This document shows, piece after piece, positions 1-7,706 of a stretch of DNA of 40,925 nucleotides. This DNA comes from an uncultured Chlorobiaceae bacterium. GTDB lineage: Bacteria; Bacteroidota; Chlorobiia; Chlorobiales; Chlorobiaceae. Numbering within the stretch: position 1 is the stretch's first letter; every line of letters begins with the position of its first letter. The notes beneath the pieces are model-generated. The model saw only the letters and a program-made list of their open reading frames with translations, searched no databases and was not told the DNA's origin. The translations under genes were made by a program, and so were the position numbers. The DNA is taken from assembly GCA_903824045.1 (NCBI GenBank), contig CAIJVD010000012.1, positions 1 to 40,925 on the forward strand. Direction: 5' to 3'.

Positions 1-87
1 AGGCCGCCAGAGCGGCACGTAAACAAAAAAGACTGGAAATGAGACAGAGTCTCGATTGCCACCAGATTTCGACAACTACAGGTAACA

Positions 88-582
88 TTAACTCGCTAAC
101 TCAACAGGGCAATTTCTCCATTTCCATCTGAGGCAAAACAGAACGTCAAGCGGATTGCTCGGATAGAGGTGGAGATCAAAGACCGGATTATTGGTTGAGT
201 TGAGTGGCAGACGACCAGCAAGGTAGTGGCTGCTTCCCTTATCTCCATAGAAGCGTCCAAAATAAAGCTGTGAGGCCCCAAGCGTATAGGTCTCAGTGTT
301 GCCAAAACCTACGGTCTGGAAACCGCCACCGCCTCCAAGTGCACCTGGCGCTTCGTTGCTAATAACCGTCCTGAAGATATAACCCTCTTCAAAGTCTACA
401 GCACCATTCAGGCGAAGCCTGTATGCATACTGGATATTGTCCTTGGTCTGATGGGCCGAATCATAGGAGCTGGATCGCAGGCGCACCGAGGCATCACCGC
501 CAATCTTCAACTCAGCGGCTGTTGCCGGTGATGCGTATGAAACTGCTGCAAGAACCGCAGCAAGTGATAACATTTTTTTCAT
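88..582 (-). pseudogene. Truncated outer-membrane porin-like protein (N-terminal part)
   Basis: This ORF has 164 codons. The first ~22 residues are a clear Sec signal peptide: a basic start MKK, a hydrophobic core, and likely cleavage after ATA before AELKIGG. What follows alternates in the manner of outer-membrane beta-strands (GGDASVRLR, YAYRLRLNGAVDFEEGYIFRTV), as in the single-barrel porins of green sulfur bacteria. Such porins normally exceed 350 residues. Here similarity seems to stop near residue ~147 (SNPLDV), and a short Cys/Trp-containing tail runs into a stop. None of the three minus-strand frames between the stop and position 1 continues a recognisable barrel, so I infer a truncated or rearranged gene. 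The start is supported by AAGGAAG about 7 bases upstream of ATG. Its leader carries a putative attenuator (654-826). A functional short protein cannot be excluded. Confidence 0.6.
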
Positions 583-645
583 GGTGTTCTTCCTTTTGTT
601 AAATGATTTGTTGGGGGTTGTGTGTTTACGAGAAAAAAATCCTGT

Positions 646-685
646 TAAAGAAAAAGCCGGCTCTCCATGGTGAGAAAGCCGGCTT
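646..685 (-). terminator. Hairpin plus U-tract in the porin leader (attenuator terminator)
   Basis: Read on the minus strand, AAGCCGGCT (677-685) pairs perfectly with AGCCGGCTT (654-662), with extra GAG/CTC pairing toward the loop. The downstream base run is TTTTTCTTT. This is the classic shape of a Rho-independent terminator. It lies 72 bases upstream of the porin ATG and 31 bases after the stop codon of the small Cys-rich ORF, so it would cut off transcription before the porin. No larger gene lies upstream for it to terminate, which makes attenuation the simplest reading. Confidence 0.7.
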
Positions 686-697
686 CAATAAGAGTCC

Positions 698-713
698 GCC
701 CGACTGACCGGGC
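698..713 (-). promoter_or_regulatory. Small hairpin between leader peptide and terminator
   Basis: GCCCG and CGGGC form a 5-bp GC stem with a 6-base loop immediately after the leader-peptide stop codon (716-718). It sits between the peptide ORF and the terminator hairpin, where a competing or pause hairpin is expected in a translation-coupled attenuator. A segment around 734-742 can also pair imperfectly with 688-695, so alternative folds are possible. The function is inferred from position only. Confidence 0.4.
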
Positions 714-715
714 AG

Positions 716-826
716 CTACTTCATAAATCCGACACTCCTCATGACGTCATCCGTCAGAAGACAACAACAACAACAGCTTGGCGAAGTGCCAGGAAGGTGC
801 AGTGCATGTGGTGTTGTTGTAATCAT
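716..826 (-). CDS. Small ORF with five consecutive Cys codons (putative leader peptide)
   Basis: This is a 36-codon ORF: ATG at 826-824, TAG at 718-716. AAGG lies 8 bases upstream of the start, which is good Shine-Dalgarno spacing. Residues 18-22 are five consecutive Cys codons (all TGT, positions 761-775), within SPSCCCCCLLTDD; the peptide ends RSVGFMK. It has no signal peptide, membrane segment or known domain. It lies directly upstream of a small hairpin, a terminator hairpin with U-tract and the porin gene, in the same orientation. Runs of the regulating amino acid's codons in a short ORF before a terminator are the hallmark of ribosome-mediated attenuation, and polycysteine upstream ORFs that sense cysteine are known in mycobacteria. 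The cysteine-sensing role here is inference. The Cys run is also a (TTG)n-type simple repeat, so chance is possible. Confidence 0.55.
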   Translation of the reverse strand: MITTTPHALHLPGTSPSCCCCCLLTDDVMRSVGFMK

Positions 827-1277
827 CAGAGTAACCTTGTTAATTTTTCGACTGCTCTAAAAAAGTCTATATCTTCTTTATTTACAAGCATATACCATAA
901 AAATACCCTGAATATGGTAGCAATTGCCCGCTTGCACTCTCCATTTGCCAATCCTTGCACGACCCGCTCTTTTCAATCAGCCACAGAGCACATATTCACG
1001 GAACAATAAAGTCCCTTATCTTGCAGAAATACAAGGATATACCGCAAATATACTGCAAACACGAGAGCTTTGTGACCCTCTCAAAATCGTCAGCAATCAA
1101 TGATGCCTTCAACGCTCACAGGGTCCGCCGCTCCCATACGGCAGGGTGTCGATCTAATCGGGACTTTTTTGGCTTTTTTACCTATATTTGGCGGGTCAGG
1201 AGTTTAGTCGGGACGCCCAGCTCAATCGTCCGCAATCACAACCATATGCCATACAGAGAGGGTTTGAAGGTACAGCC
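827..1277. other. Intergenic region between the leader ORF and aroK
   Basis: These 451 bases separate the divergent porin leader (minus) and aroK (plus). ORFs reported here are short and lack ribosome binding sites or recognisable domains. The right part is T-rich around 1166-1192, with TATATT-like sequence that could be the aroK promoter, but no convincing -35 partner is visible. No tRNA cloverleaf, CRISPR-like repeat or mobile-element end was seen. Confidence 0.4.
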
Positions 1278-1853
1278 GTGAAGAAACAGCACTCGCTCAT
1301 TTTTTTGACAGGATTCAGCGGATCGGGCAAGTCCACAATCGGACCTTTGCTTGCCAACTCGCTCGGCTATGATTTTCTTGACCTTGACCTCTCAATTGAA
1401 AAAAATGCCGGAAAGCCTATCACCCGCATATTTGCCGACCATGGAGAGGCCTACTTCCGGGGGCTTGAACTCGAAGCACTCAAAGGGATCAGAGAGCAGT
1501 CAAATTTGGTCGTCTCTCTTGGCGGCGGAGTGCTGGACAGCGATCTCTCCTATGAGATTATCAAGGCATCGGGAACTCTCGTCTATCTGAAGTCCTCATC
1601 GAAAACGCTTGCACGAAGGCTCTATAACAAAAGTGACCGGCCTCTCTTGAAAGGAGAGAATGAGCAGCGGCTCTCTTTTGAGGAGATCGAGGATAAGATC
1701 AACACGATCCTTTCAAAGCGTGAGGCGCGTTATGAACGCGCAAAAATCACCGTCATGACCGATGTCAAACGGATTGGATCGACAGTCGAGGAACTGACCC
1801 GAAAAATAGAGCGGTATCTGCGAAAGGCTGCCGTAGCCACAACGGACTTATAA
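1278..1853 (+). CDS. aroK: Shikimate kinase
   Basis: It phosphorylates shikimate to shikimate 3-phosphate with ATP in cytoplasmic chorismate synthesis. With the GTG start at 1278 the protein has 191 residues, close to the family norm. The P-loop GFSGSGKST is at 12-20, the substrate-binding DLD follows near 35-37, the shikimate-contacting Arg lies in the AYFRGLE segment, SLGGGVL is the family's GGGV motif, and SDRPLL is in the lid. I prefer GTG 1278 over the in-frame upstream start at 1188 because GAAGG lies 7 bases before it and because the extra 30 residues have no family counterpart. It lies 14 bases ahead of aroB, so the two probably form one transcript for consecutive branches of the same pathway. 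Confidence 0.93.
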   Translation: MKKQHSLIFLTGFSGSGKSTIGPLLANSLGYDFLDLDLSIEKNAGKPITRIFADHGEAYFRGLELEALKGIREQSNLVVSLGGGVLDSDLSYEIIKASGTLVYLKSSSKTLARRLYNKSDRPLLKGENEQRLSFEEIEDKINTILSKREARYERAKITVMTDVKRIGSTVEELTRKIERYLRKAAVATTDL

Positions 1854-1867
1854 TCAAACAACACCAG

Positions 1868-2968
1868 GTGAGCACCATCATTACAGCGACGCCGGTTACT
1901 GCCGGACTGGGGGAATTGTTCAAGAGACACGCTCTTTCCAACAAAACCGTCGTGCTCTTCGATGAGCACACCCGAAAGCTTTTCGGTGAGGGGATACTCA
2001 ACACCCTCCATCAAGAGGGGTTCCAGGTAAGGGAGCTTGTGGTACCGGCGCGTGAGGCATCGAAAAGCTTCAATGCCGCATACCGGCTCTACGGCAAAAT
2101 GATTGAGGGCGATGTCGACCGGAGCTGGAATATCCTTGCGGTTGGTGGCGGCGTAGTCGGGGATCTCGCCGGGTTTATTGCCGCAAGCTACTACCGGGGC
2201 ATACCGGTGATTCAGCTGCCCACAACACTTCTGGCAATGACCGACAGTTCGATCGGAGGAAAGGTGGCCATCAACCATCCTCTCGGCAAAAATCTTATCG
2301 GGTTCTTCCATCTACCCGAGCTTGTGCTTATCGACCCATCCTACCTCAAAACACTGCCCAGGCGCGAAATCTATGCCGGCATGGCTGAAGTTGTCAAATA
2401 CGGTTTTATAGCCGATGAGGCATTCCTCTCTTTTCTCGACCTTCACTTCACCCAGATCGTTGCCCTTCAGGAACCCTTTCTCACCCAGGCCGTCAAAAAA
2501 AGCGCTGGAATCAAGGACGATGTTGTCAAAAAGGATTACCGCGAGACCTCCGGATTGCGGGCGACACTGAATTTCGGACATACCTTTGCACACGGGCTTG
2601 AAAAGCTTGCCGAGTACCGCTACCTCCGACACGGCGAAGCGGTCTCGATTGGCATGACACAGGCACTCTTTCTGTCGCACAATCTTGGCTTTCTCGACCG
2701 CGCATCGCTGGATCAGGCACTCTCAATCATGAGCCGATTTATCTACCCAAAAGGGCTGCTGAAAAGGCGGTTTCTTGATCTCAACAGCAGTGAGCTGCTC
2801 CAAAACATGCTTTCCGACAAGAAAAAGCTCGACCGGAAACTCCGTTTCGTGCTGCTGAAAAAACTTGGCGAAGGGTTCCTTCTGGAGGAGAGTGTAGATG
2901 ACAGCAAGGTGCTGCAGGCAATTGAGGACGCAAAATCTTTTTTCAGGAAGCAAACGAAGGCGCATTAA
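1868..2968 (+). CDS. aroB: 3-Dehydroquinate synthase
   Basis: It converts DAHP to 3-dehydroquinate, the second step of the shikimate pathway, using NAD and a divalent metal. The 366-residue product has the family landmarks: the NAD-binding GGGVVGDLAGF, QLPTTLLAMTDSSIGGKVAIN, EVVKYG with the metal-ligand Glu, LNFGHTFAHGLE and RHGEAVSIGM carrying the metal-binding His residues. The GTG start at 1868 has only a weak ribosome binding site, so translation may be coupled to aroK, which ends 14 bases upstream. The last 26 bases overlap the 3' end of coaX on the opposite strand, an antisense tail-to-tail overlap. Confidence 0.95.
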   Translation: MSTIITATPVTAGLGELFKRHALSNKTVVLFDEHTRKLFGEGILNTLHQEGFQVRELVVPAREASKSFNAAYRLYGKMIEGDVDRSWNILAVGGGVVGDLAGFIAASYYRGIPVIQLPTTLLAMTDSSIGGKVAINHPLGKNLIGFFHLPELVLIDPSYLKTLPRREIYAGMAEVVKYGFIADEAFLSFLDLHFTQIVALQEPFLTQAVKKSAGIKDDVVKKDYRETSGLRATLNFGHTFAHGLEKLAEYRYLRHGEAVSIGMTQALFLSHNLGFLDRASLDQALSIMSRFIYPKGLLKRRFLDLNSSELLQNMLSDKKKLDRKLRFVLLKKLGEGFLLEESVDDSKVLQAIEDAKSFFRKQTKAH

Positions 2969-3764
2969 GCGTAAAGAGATAACGCGTGCCCTTAAGCACC
3001 GCATGCTTTTCAACGAGAGGCGCCGGAGCCATCATGGCGGTGATCATCTCGGCACTCCCCCCTGTGGCAATTACTCGAATGGCAGTTTCATTGCAGCTCT
3101 CAAGCAGCCAGTTCCGGATCTTTTCGACAACGCCCTCCAGCCCTGCGGCACATCCCCGTATGATGCCGTTCCCGATGCAATCAGCCGTAGAGAGGCCTAA
3201 CAGGCTTTCGGGCAGATCGAGAGTTATCAGAGGAAGCCTCGCGGTATGCTCATGAAGGGCTTTGGCCATCAAATCGAGACCGGGCATGATGAGACCGCCG
3301 TAATACATCCCGCCAGCGCCAAGCACATCGACCGTAATTGCCGTGCCGATATCGAGCGAGATAACCGCCGCGTCCGGGTGCAGCTGCCGACTTAGAGCAC
3401 AGAAAGCAATCCTGTCCGCACCGAAAGATTCAACCGCATCGTAGGTGAGGGAAAACGGGAGTTCAAGCAAAGAAGATACCTCGATAATCCGCCCTTCCAG
3501 TCGCCTCCGAAGCGCTGGCAAGAGAAGCCCGTCAAGGCGGGGAACGACGCTGCAGAACGCTGCATCGCGGAGCTCCGGATAGCTGGAGATTATCTCCGCT
3601 GTACAAGCTTCAGCGGCACCGGGCAAAAAGAGTCCAGAGGAATGCACCTTGCGCACCTCAAGAGGCTCTTCCCCCTCAAAAATGGCGAATGAAGCGGTTG
3701 TATTGCCGATTTCAACCGCAAGCAGCAGTTGATCGCGGGGCGGTTGCGCGAAGGAAGGAGTCAT
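2943..3764 (-). CDS. coaX: Type III pantothenate kinase
   Basis: It makes 4'-phosphopantothenate, the first committed step to coenzyme A, using the ASKHA-fold enzyme that is insensitive to CoA feedback. The 273-residue protein carries the N-terminal phosphate motif LLLAVEIGNTTASFAIF, the GADRIAFCALS loop, and SLDIGTAITVDVL with GGLIMPGLDLMAKAL in the second half. The first motif reads E-I-G-N-T where many homologs have D-x-G-N-T, a conservative change at a catalytic acidic position. The ATG at 3764 is preceded by AAGGG 9 bases upstream. It lies 27 bases behind a small membrane protein gene on the same strand and overlaps aroB tail-to-tail by 26 bases. Confidence 0.92.
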   Translation of the reverse strand: MTPSFAQPPRDQLLLAVEIGNTTASFAIFEGEEPLEVRKVHSSGLFLPGAAEACTAEIISSYPELRDAAFCSVVPRLDGLLLPALRRRLEGRIIEVSSLLELPFSLTYDAVESFGADRIAFCALSRQLHPDAAVISLDIGTAITVDVLGAGGMYYGGLIMPGLDLMAKALHEHTARLPLITLDLPESLLGLSTADCIGNGIIRGCAAGLEGVVEKIRNWLLESCNETAIRVIATGGSAEMITAMMAPAPLVEKHAVLKGTRYLFTLNAPSFAS

Positions 3765-3791
3765 GGAACACTTACCCTTGAAAATAGATGC

Positions 3792-4298
3792 TCAGCGAAG
3801 CTTCGCCTCAATACCGGTTCTTTTTGAGAGCGCCGCAATGAAACCTTTGTAGCCGGGCAGGTTTTTGGTAACAAAGAGCGAGTCCCTGCCCTTGCTGTTT
3901 TCCAGAACGACAAAGATTTTCGGCGGAGGATTGTAGGTAATAAGCTCCTGATGGATAGCCTTGATATCAGCGAGAGGGTAGCTTTTTTCATTGCCCTTGC
4001 GATCGCGATAATCGAGTCGGTCGGCGGAAATTTTTATAGAATCACCGTCCCTGCCGTGCTCCCCGTCAAACTTGGTGTTGTAGTACATTGGGCCTCCGAG
4101 CGCGACGGTAGTCATCATGATGAGCAGCGTGGTCTTCCATAGACAGCCAAGGTCGACGCCATAGGAGAATTTGCCATAGAGAAAAAAAAGGGCCCATCCC
4201 GTGGCAAGAAAAAACATCCCCAGAAACCATGTAGCATAAAAGTAATAATCCATCCACATTGCAGGATAGGGCATCGGGTAGCTGAAAACCTCTGGCAT
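3792..4298 (-). CDS. Unknown membrane protein with two transmembrane segments
   Basis: I do not recognise this family with certainty. Starting at ATG 4298 the protein has 168 residues: a short N-terminus rich in Pro, Tyr and Met, two hydrophobic segments (around FYATWFLGMFFLATGWALFFLYG and TTLLIMMTTVALGGPMYYN), and a soluble C-terminal domain of about 100 residues. The soluble part contains ISADRLDYRDRKGNEKSYPLADIKAI and IFVVLENSKGRDSLFVT, which reads like a small beta-rich PH-type domain such as those in YcxB-like proteins; that is a guess. The reading frame stays open upstream to 4436, but the extra residues look non-coding and no start has a strong ribosome binding site. It precedes coaX by 27 bases and probably shares its transcript. 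Confidence 0.6.
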   Translation of the reverse strand: MPEVFSYPMPYPAMWMDYYFYATWFLGMFFLATGWALFFLYGKFSYGVDLGCLWKTTLLIMMTTVALGGPMYYNTKFDGEHGRDGDSIKISADRLDYRDRKGNEKSYPLADIKAIHQELITYNPPPKIFVVLENSKGRDSLFVTKNLPGYKGFIAALSKRTGIEAKLR

Positions 4299-4716
4299 CT
4301 TGGGAACTGTTGGTTTTACGGAATAGGGCACACGGCTGAGTGAAACGAACAAGGTGAATTTACAAAAAAAAACGATTTCTGACGGGCTCGAAACGTTATC
4401 CACTGCCCGCCTTCGACAGACAGGGATCAGAACCACACAGAGTCATGCGCTGTGCCGGATATGCGTAAGATTTCGCCAATAATAAGCGTTGATAAACCAT
4501 CCGCCTTCGATGATTTTCGCCAAGAGCGTTGTCGCACATCAATGCTTTAATACGTTGATATTTGCATTCTTAAATTTATTTTTAATACTTTTCCATAAGA
4601 AAAACACTAATCTAACACCCCTTACTTAAAAGGCATGCCCCGCAAGACCATCTCCTTTTTCAACAATTGCTCCCCTTTATTAGCCTGGTAAATTTTACGG
4701 CATACCCTGAGCATAA
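4299..4716. other. Intergenic region upstream of the hybrid kinase
   Basis: This AT-rich stretch of about 420 bases lies between two divergent genes. Around 4560-4600 it contains TTGCAT, a 17-base AT spacer and ATACTT, a weak candidate promoter reading toward the kinase. No RNA gene, mobile-element end or convincing small ORF was seen. Confidence 0.3.
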
Positions 4717-7608
4717 ATGCATCCCCCCATGCAGAACCACAATGACAACAAACAATTGCGGCCAAATCTCTGTAACGAAATCTGTAACAGCCAGATCCAC
4801 ACTCTGTTTGACGCATTTCCCGAGTCAGTATGCATCATCGATCCGGAGGGCATCATCCTTGAGGCGAACGAAGCCTTTGCGGCCGAGTATGGCAAATGCG
4901 CAGTTGAATGGCAGGGTGCACGTATTTACCGATTACTGTCACCTGAACGCGCCGCAAACCTGAGCGAAAAGGTCAATGCCGTTTTCGTTGAGAAAAAAAA
5001 CCTGTCAATGGAGGAGGTACAGAACGAAAAAGTCCTCCTTCACTCGATCTATCCGCTCAGTGCCAATAACGGAGATATTGATCGCATGCTGATCACCACC
5101 AGGGATATTACGGAGTTAAGAAGTGCAGAAAGAAGCGTCATCAAGGAGAGGATATTCAGCCAGTCTCTTATCGAAAGCTTTCCTGGAACATTTTATATCA
5201 TTGATGCAGCTGGACGCATTATTGGGTGGAACGACAACTTGCGAGATGAAATCTTTGGCGTGTCGGAAATCGAGATGTCTGACACTTTGGCGCTGGATGC
5301 CATCCATCCAGACGACCGGCCGCGTATAGCTGAAAAGATCGCAAGCATTCTGACCAGAGGAATTAATGATACGGATGAAGCAAGGGTTCTGCTTCGAGGG
5401 GGACCGGAATACAGGTATCTCCTGCTGACGGGACGGCGAATCATGATTGACCAGAACCCGGTCCTTGTTGGATTAGGCATTGACATCACCGAACGACGGC
5501 AGGTGGAAGAAAAGCTGCGACAGAGCGAAGCTCGGTTCAGAAACCTTTTCGATGGCCATGCAGCAATCAAGATGGTTATTGATTCCGGTTCCGGCCGTAT
5601 CACCGAGGCAAACCAGGCGGCCGCAACTTTTTACGGCTGGCCGATTGAGGAGCTCTGCCGGATGAATATTCAGCAGATTAATACCTTGTCTCAGGCTGAA
5701 ATAAAGGCTGAAATGGCAATGGCTTTATCAGGAGAGAAACAGCACTTCTCTTTCCGGCACCGCCGCGCCGATGGATCTCTTCGTGATGTTGATGTGTTCA
5801 GCAACAGTATCACGATTGACGGCAAAGAGATGCTCTACTCAATTATCCAGGACGTTACCGATCGTAACCTTGCAGAAGCCGAAATCAAGCGTCAAAGCCG
5901 CGCGCTTCTGGCAATCAACAACTGCAATCATGCGCTGCTTCATGCAAAAAACGAACAGGAACTGTTGCAAAGAATTTGCTCCATCATTGTTGATACTGGC
6001 GGCTACAGGATGGCATGGGCTGGATTTGCAGAACATGATGACGCCAAAAGCATATCCATTGTTGCGGAGGCAGGGTTCTTCACCGCCTACGATCAGCATC
6101 GCAAGCTTACCTGGGCAGATGTTCCGCAAGGCAGAGGGCCTGCGGGAATTGCCATTCGCACCGCTCAGCCCTGTAAAATAAATGATATTCTCACCAATCC
6201 TCTTTTTGAGCCCTGGCGGAAGGATGCATTACATCATGGTTTTGCCTCACTCATAACCCTGCCACTGGTGGCAGATACTGAAACATTTGGGTTGTTGGGC
6301 GTCTATTCAGCCAGCCCTGATGCCTTTGACGCAGTTGAAACAAACTTCTTGATGTCGCTGGCCAATAATCTGGCTTATGGACTCAAAAATTCGCGAGATT
6401 CCGGGGCTAAAAAGATTGCTCTGGCAGAAAACGAAAAACTTCAGGACCAGCTTCAGCACGCCCAGAAAATGGAGATGCTCGGCCAGCTTGCCGGCGGCAT
6501 AGCACATGACTTCAATAATATGCTTGCGGTTATTCTCGGCCATTCAGAGATGGCACTCGAGGAGCCAGACCTTGCCCAACCGCTTCGTGCCGACATCAAC
6601 TCCATCCGCAAGGCTGCCATTCGCTCAGCCGACATGACGAACCAGCTTCTTGCCTTTGCCAGAAAGCAGTCAGTGCAGCCAAAAGTTCTCGAGCTGAACG
6701 CCGTTATAGAAAGTACACTTCCAGTTTTACATCGACTGATTGGCGAAAACATTACCCTGACCTGGAAGCCCGGAGGGGGTGAAGCATTGGTCATGATAGA
6801 CCCTGTCCAGATCGATCAGATTCTTGTCAATCTCTGCATAAACTCCCGGGATGCGATAGCCGGCGCCGGAACTATTTCTATTGAAACACAAAGGCTCTCT
6901 GTACGGGAAAATCAAATCCGGGATGGTTTTTCCTGTCTAATACCCGGCGAGTATCTAATGCTTATTGTTACTGATAATGGCAGCGGAATCAGCAAGACTG
7001 TCTTGCCGCATATCTTCGAGCCCTTCTTTACAACCAAGGAGATCGGCAAGGGAACCGGTCTTGGGCTCTCGACAGTCTATGGCATTATCAAGCAATCCCA
7101 GGGGTTTATCGACTGCCTCAGTGAGGTGGGAGAGGGGACTTCCATAAGGGTCTATCTGCCGAGAGTCAATCTCAAATCAGAAATTACCACACCGCAGCTA
7201 CCTGACACACCTCAAAGAAGTGATGCAACGATACTGCTGGTTGAAGATGAGCTGACTATCCTTACGCTCTGTAAAACCATGCTTGAAAAGAGCGGCTACC
7301 GGGTACTGAAAGCCTCGACTCCCGCTGAGGCTTTCAGTGTGGCCGAAGCATATAAGGGAGAATTTGAACTTCTCATCACGGATGTGATCATGCCCGAAAT
7401 GAACGGCTGCGAGCTTTCCAAAAGACTTCAGTTAACAAATCCCAATCTCAAAACTCTTTTCATTTCCGGCTATACCGCTGACGTTCTTTCCGATAGTGTT
7501 GGCTTTGACAGGGATACGGATATCTTGATCAAACCGTTCGGCACCAGAGCACTTACCGCCAAGGTATCAGAGCTTCTCCCCCCCCCCCCGCGTAGAGCGG
7601 TACGATGA
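4717..7608 (+). CDS. Hybrid sensor histidine kinase, PAS-PAS-PAS-GAF-HisKA-HATPase-REC
   Basis: The 963-residue protein has no transmembrane segment, so it is a cytoplasmic sensor. Domains in order: PAS ~28-145, PAS ~150-265, PAS ~270-385, a GAF-like domain ~395-560, a dimerisation/phosphoacceptor helix with LAGGIAHDFNNML (His at ~597), and an ATPase with an N-box (LVNLCINSRDAI), DNGSGI and a GTGLGLS G-box. A C-terminal receiver has the phosphoacceptor Asp at ~889 in LLITDVIMPEMNG. No output domain follows, so phosphate probably passes to a separate regulator. An in-frame ATG at 4729 is an alternative start; neither has a strong ribosome binding site. The gene ends in a run of 12 C (7578-7589) encoding four prolines nine codons before the stop. 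It stands alone and ends in a strong terminator. Confidence 0.9.
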   Translation: MHPPMQNHNDNKQLRPNLCNEICNSQIHTLFDAFPESVCIIDPEGIILEANEAFAAEYGKCAVEWQGARIYRLLSPERAANLSEKVNAVFVEKKNLSMEEVQNEKVLLHSIYPLSANNGDIDRMLITTRDITELRSAERSVIKERIFSQSLIESFPGTFYIIDAAGRIIGWNDNLRDEIFGVSEIEMSDTLALDAIHPDDRPRIAEKIASILTRGINDTDEARVLLRGGPEYRYLLLTGRRIMIDQNPVLVGLGIDITERRQVEEKLRQSEARFRNLFDGHAAIKMVIDSGSGRITEANQAAATFYGWPIEELCRMNIQQINTLSQAEIKAEMAMALSGEKQHFSFRHRRADGSLRDVDVFSNSITIDGKEMLYSIIQDVTDRNLAEAEIKRQSRALLAINNCNHALLHAKNEQELLQRICSIIVDTGGYRMAWAGFAEHDDAKSISIVAEAGFFTAYDQHRKLTWADVPQGRGPAGIAIRTAQPCKINDILTNPLFEPWRKDALHHGFASLITLPLVADTETFGLLGVYSASPDAFDAVETNFLMSLANNLAYGLKNSRDSGAKKIALAENEKLQDQLQHAQKMEMLGQLAGGIAHDFNNMLAVILGHSEMALEEPDLAQPLRADINSIRKAAIRSADMTNQLLAFARKQSVQPKVLELNAVIESTLPVLHRLIGENITLTWKPGGGEALVMIDPVQIDQILVNLCINSRDAIAGAGTISIETQRLSVRENQIRDGFSCLIPGEYLMLIVTDNGSGISKTVLPHIFEPFFTTKEIGKGTGLGLSTVYGIIKQSQGFIDCLSEVGEGTSIRVYLPRVNLKSEITTPQLPDTPQRSDATILLVEDELTILTLCKTMLEKSGYRVLKASTPAEAFSVAEAYKGEFELLITDVIMPEMNGCELSKRLQLTNPNLKTLFISGYTADVLSDSVGFDRDTDILIKPFGTRALTAKVSELLPPPPRRAVR

Positions 7609-7625
7609 GCGCGGTTTGAAAGCCT

Positions 7626-7666
7626 AAAAGAGAAGAGCCTCCTTGTGCAGGGGGCTCTTCTCTTTT
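7626..7666. terminator. Bidirectional terminator between the kinase gene and glnN
   Basis: A perfect 14-bp stem, AAAAGAGAAGAGCC (7626-7639) with GGCTCTTCTCTTTT (7653-7666), encloses a 13-base loop. A-rich and T-rich flanks on the two sides give a U-tract in both directions. It lies between the 3' ends of two convergent genes and can serve both. Confidence 0.85.
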
Positions 7667-7706
7667 AAATGCTGCCCTTTTTTGGCACAGCTTTGTATGC
7701 GGTTGT

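Noticed and set aside
716-826. The Cys-rich small ORF as a RiPP or metal-binding peptide precursor
   Set aside because: No modification enzyme, protease or exporter lies beside it, and the hairpin-terminator-porin arrangement fits a leader peptide better.
797-1281. Plus-strand ORFs in the region upstream of aroK
   Set aside because: No ribosome binding sites, no domain resemblance and odd residue composition; one is antisense to the leader ORF.
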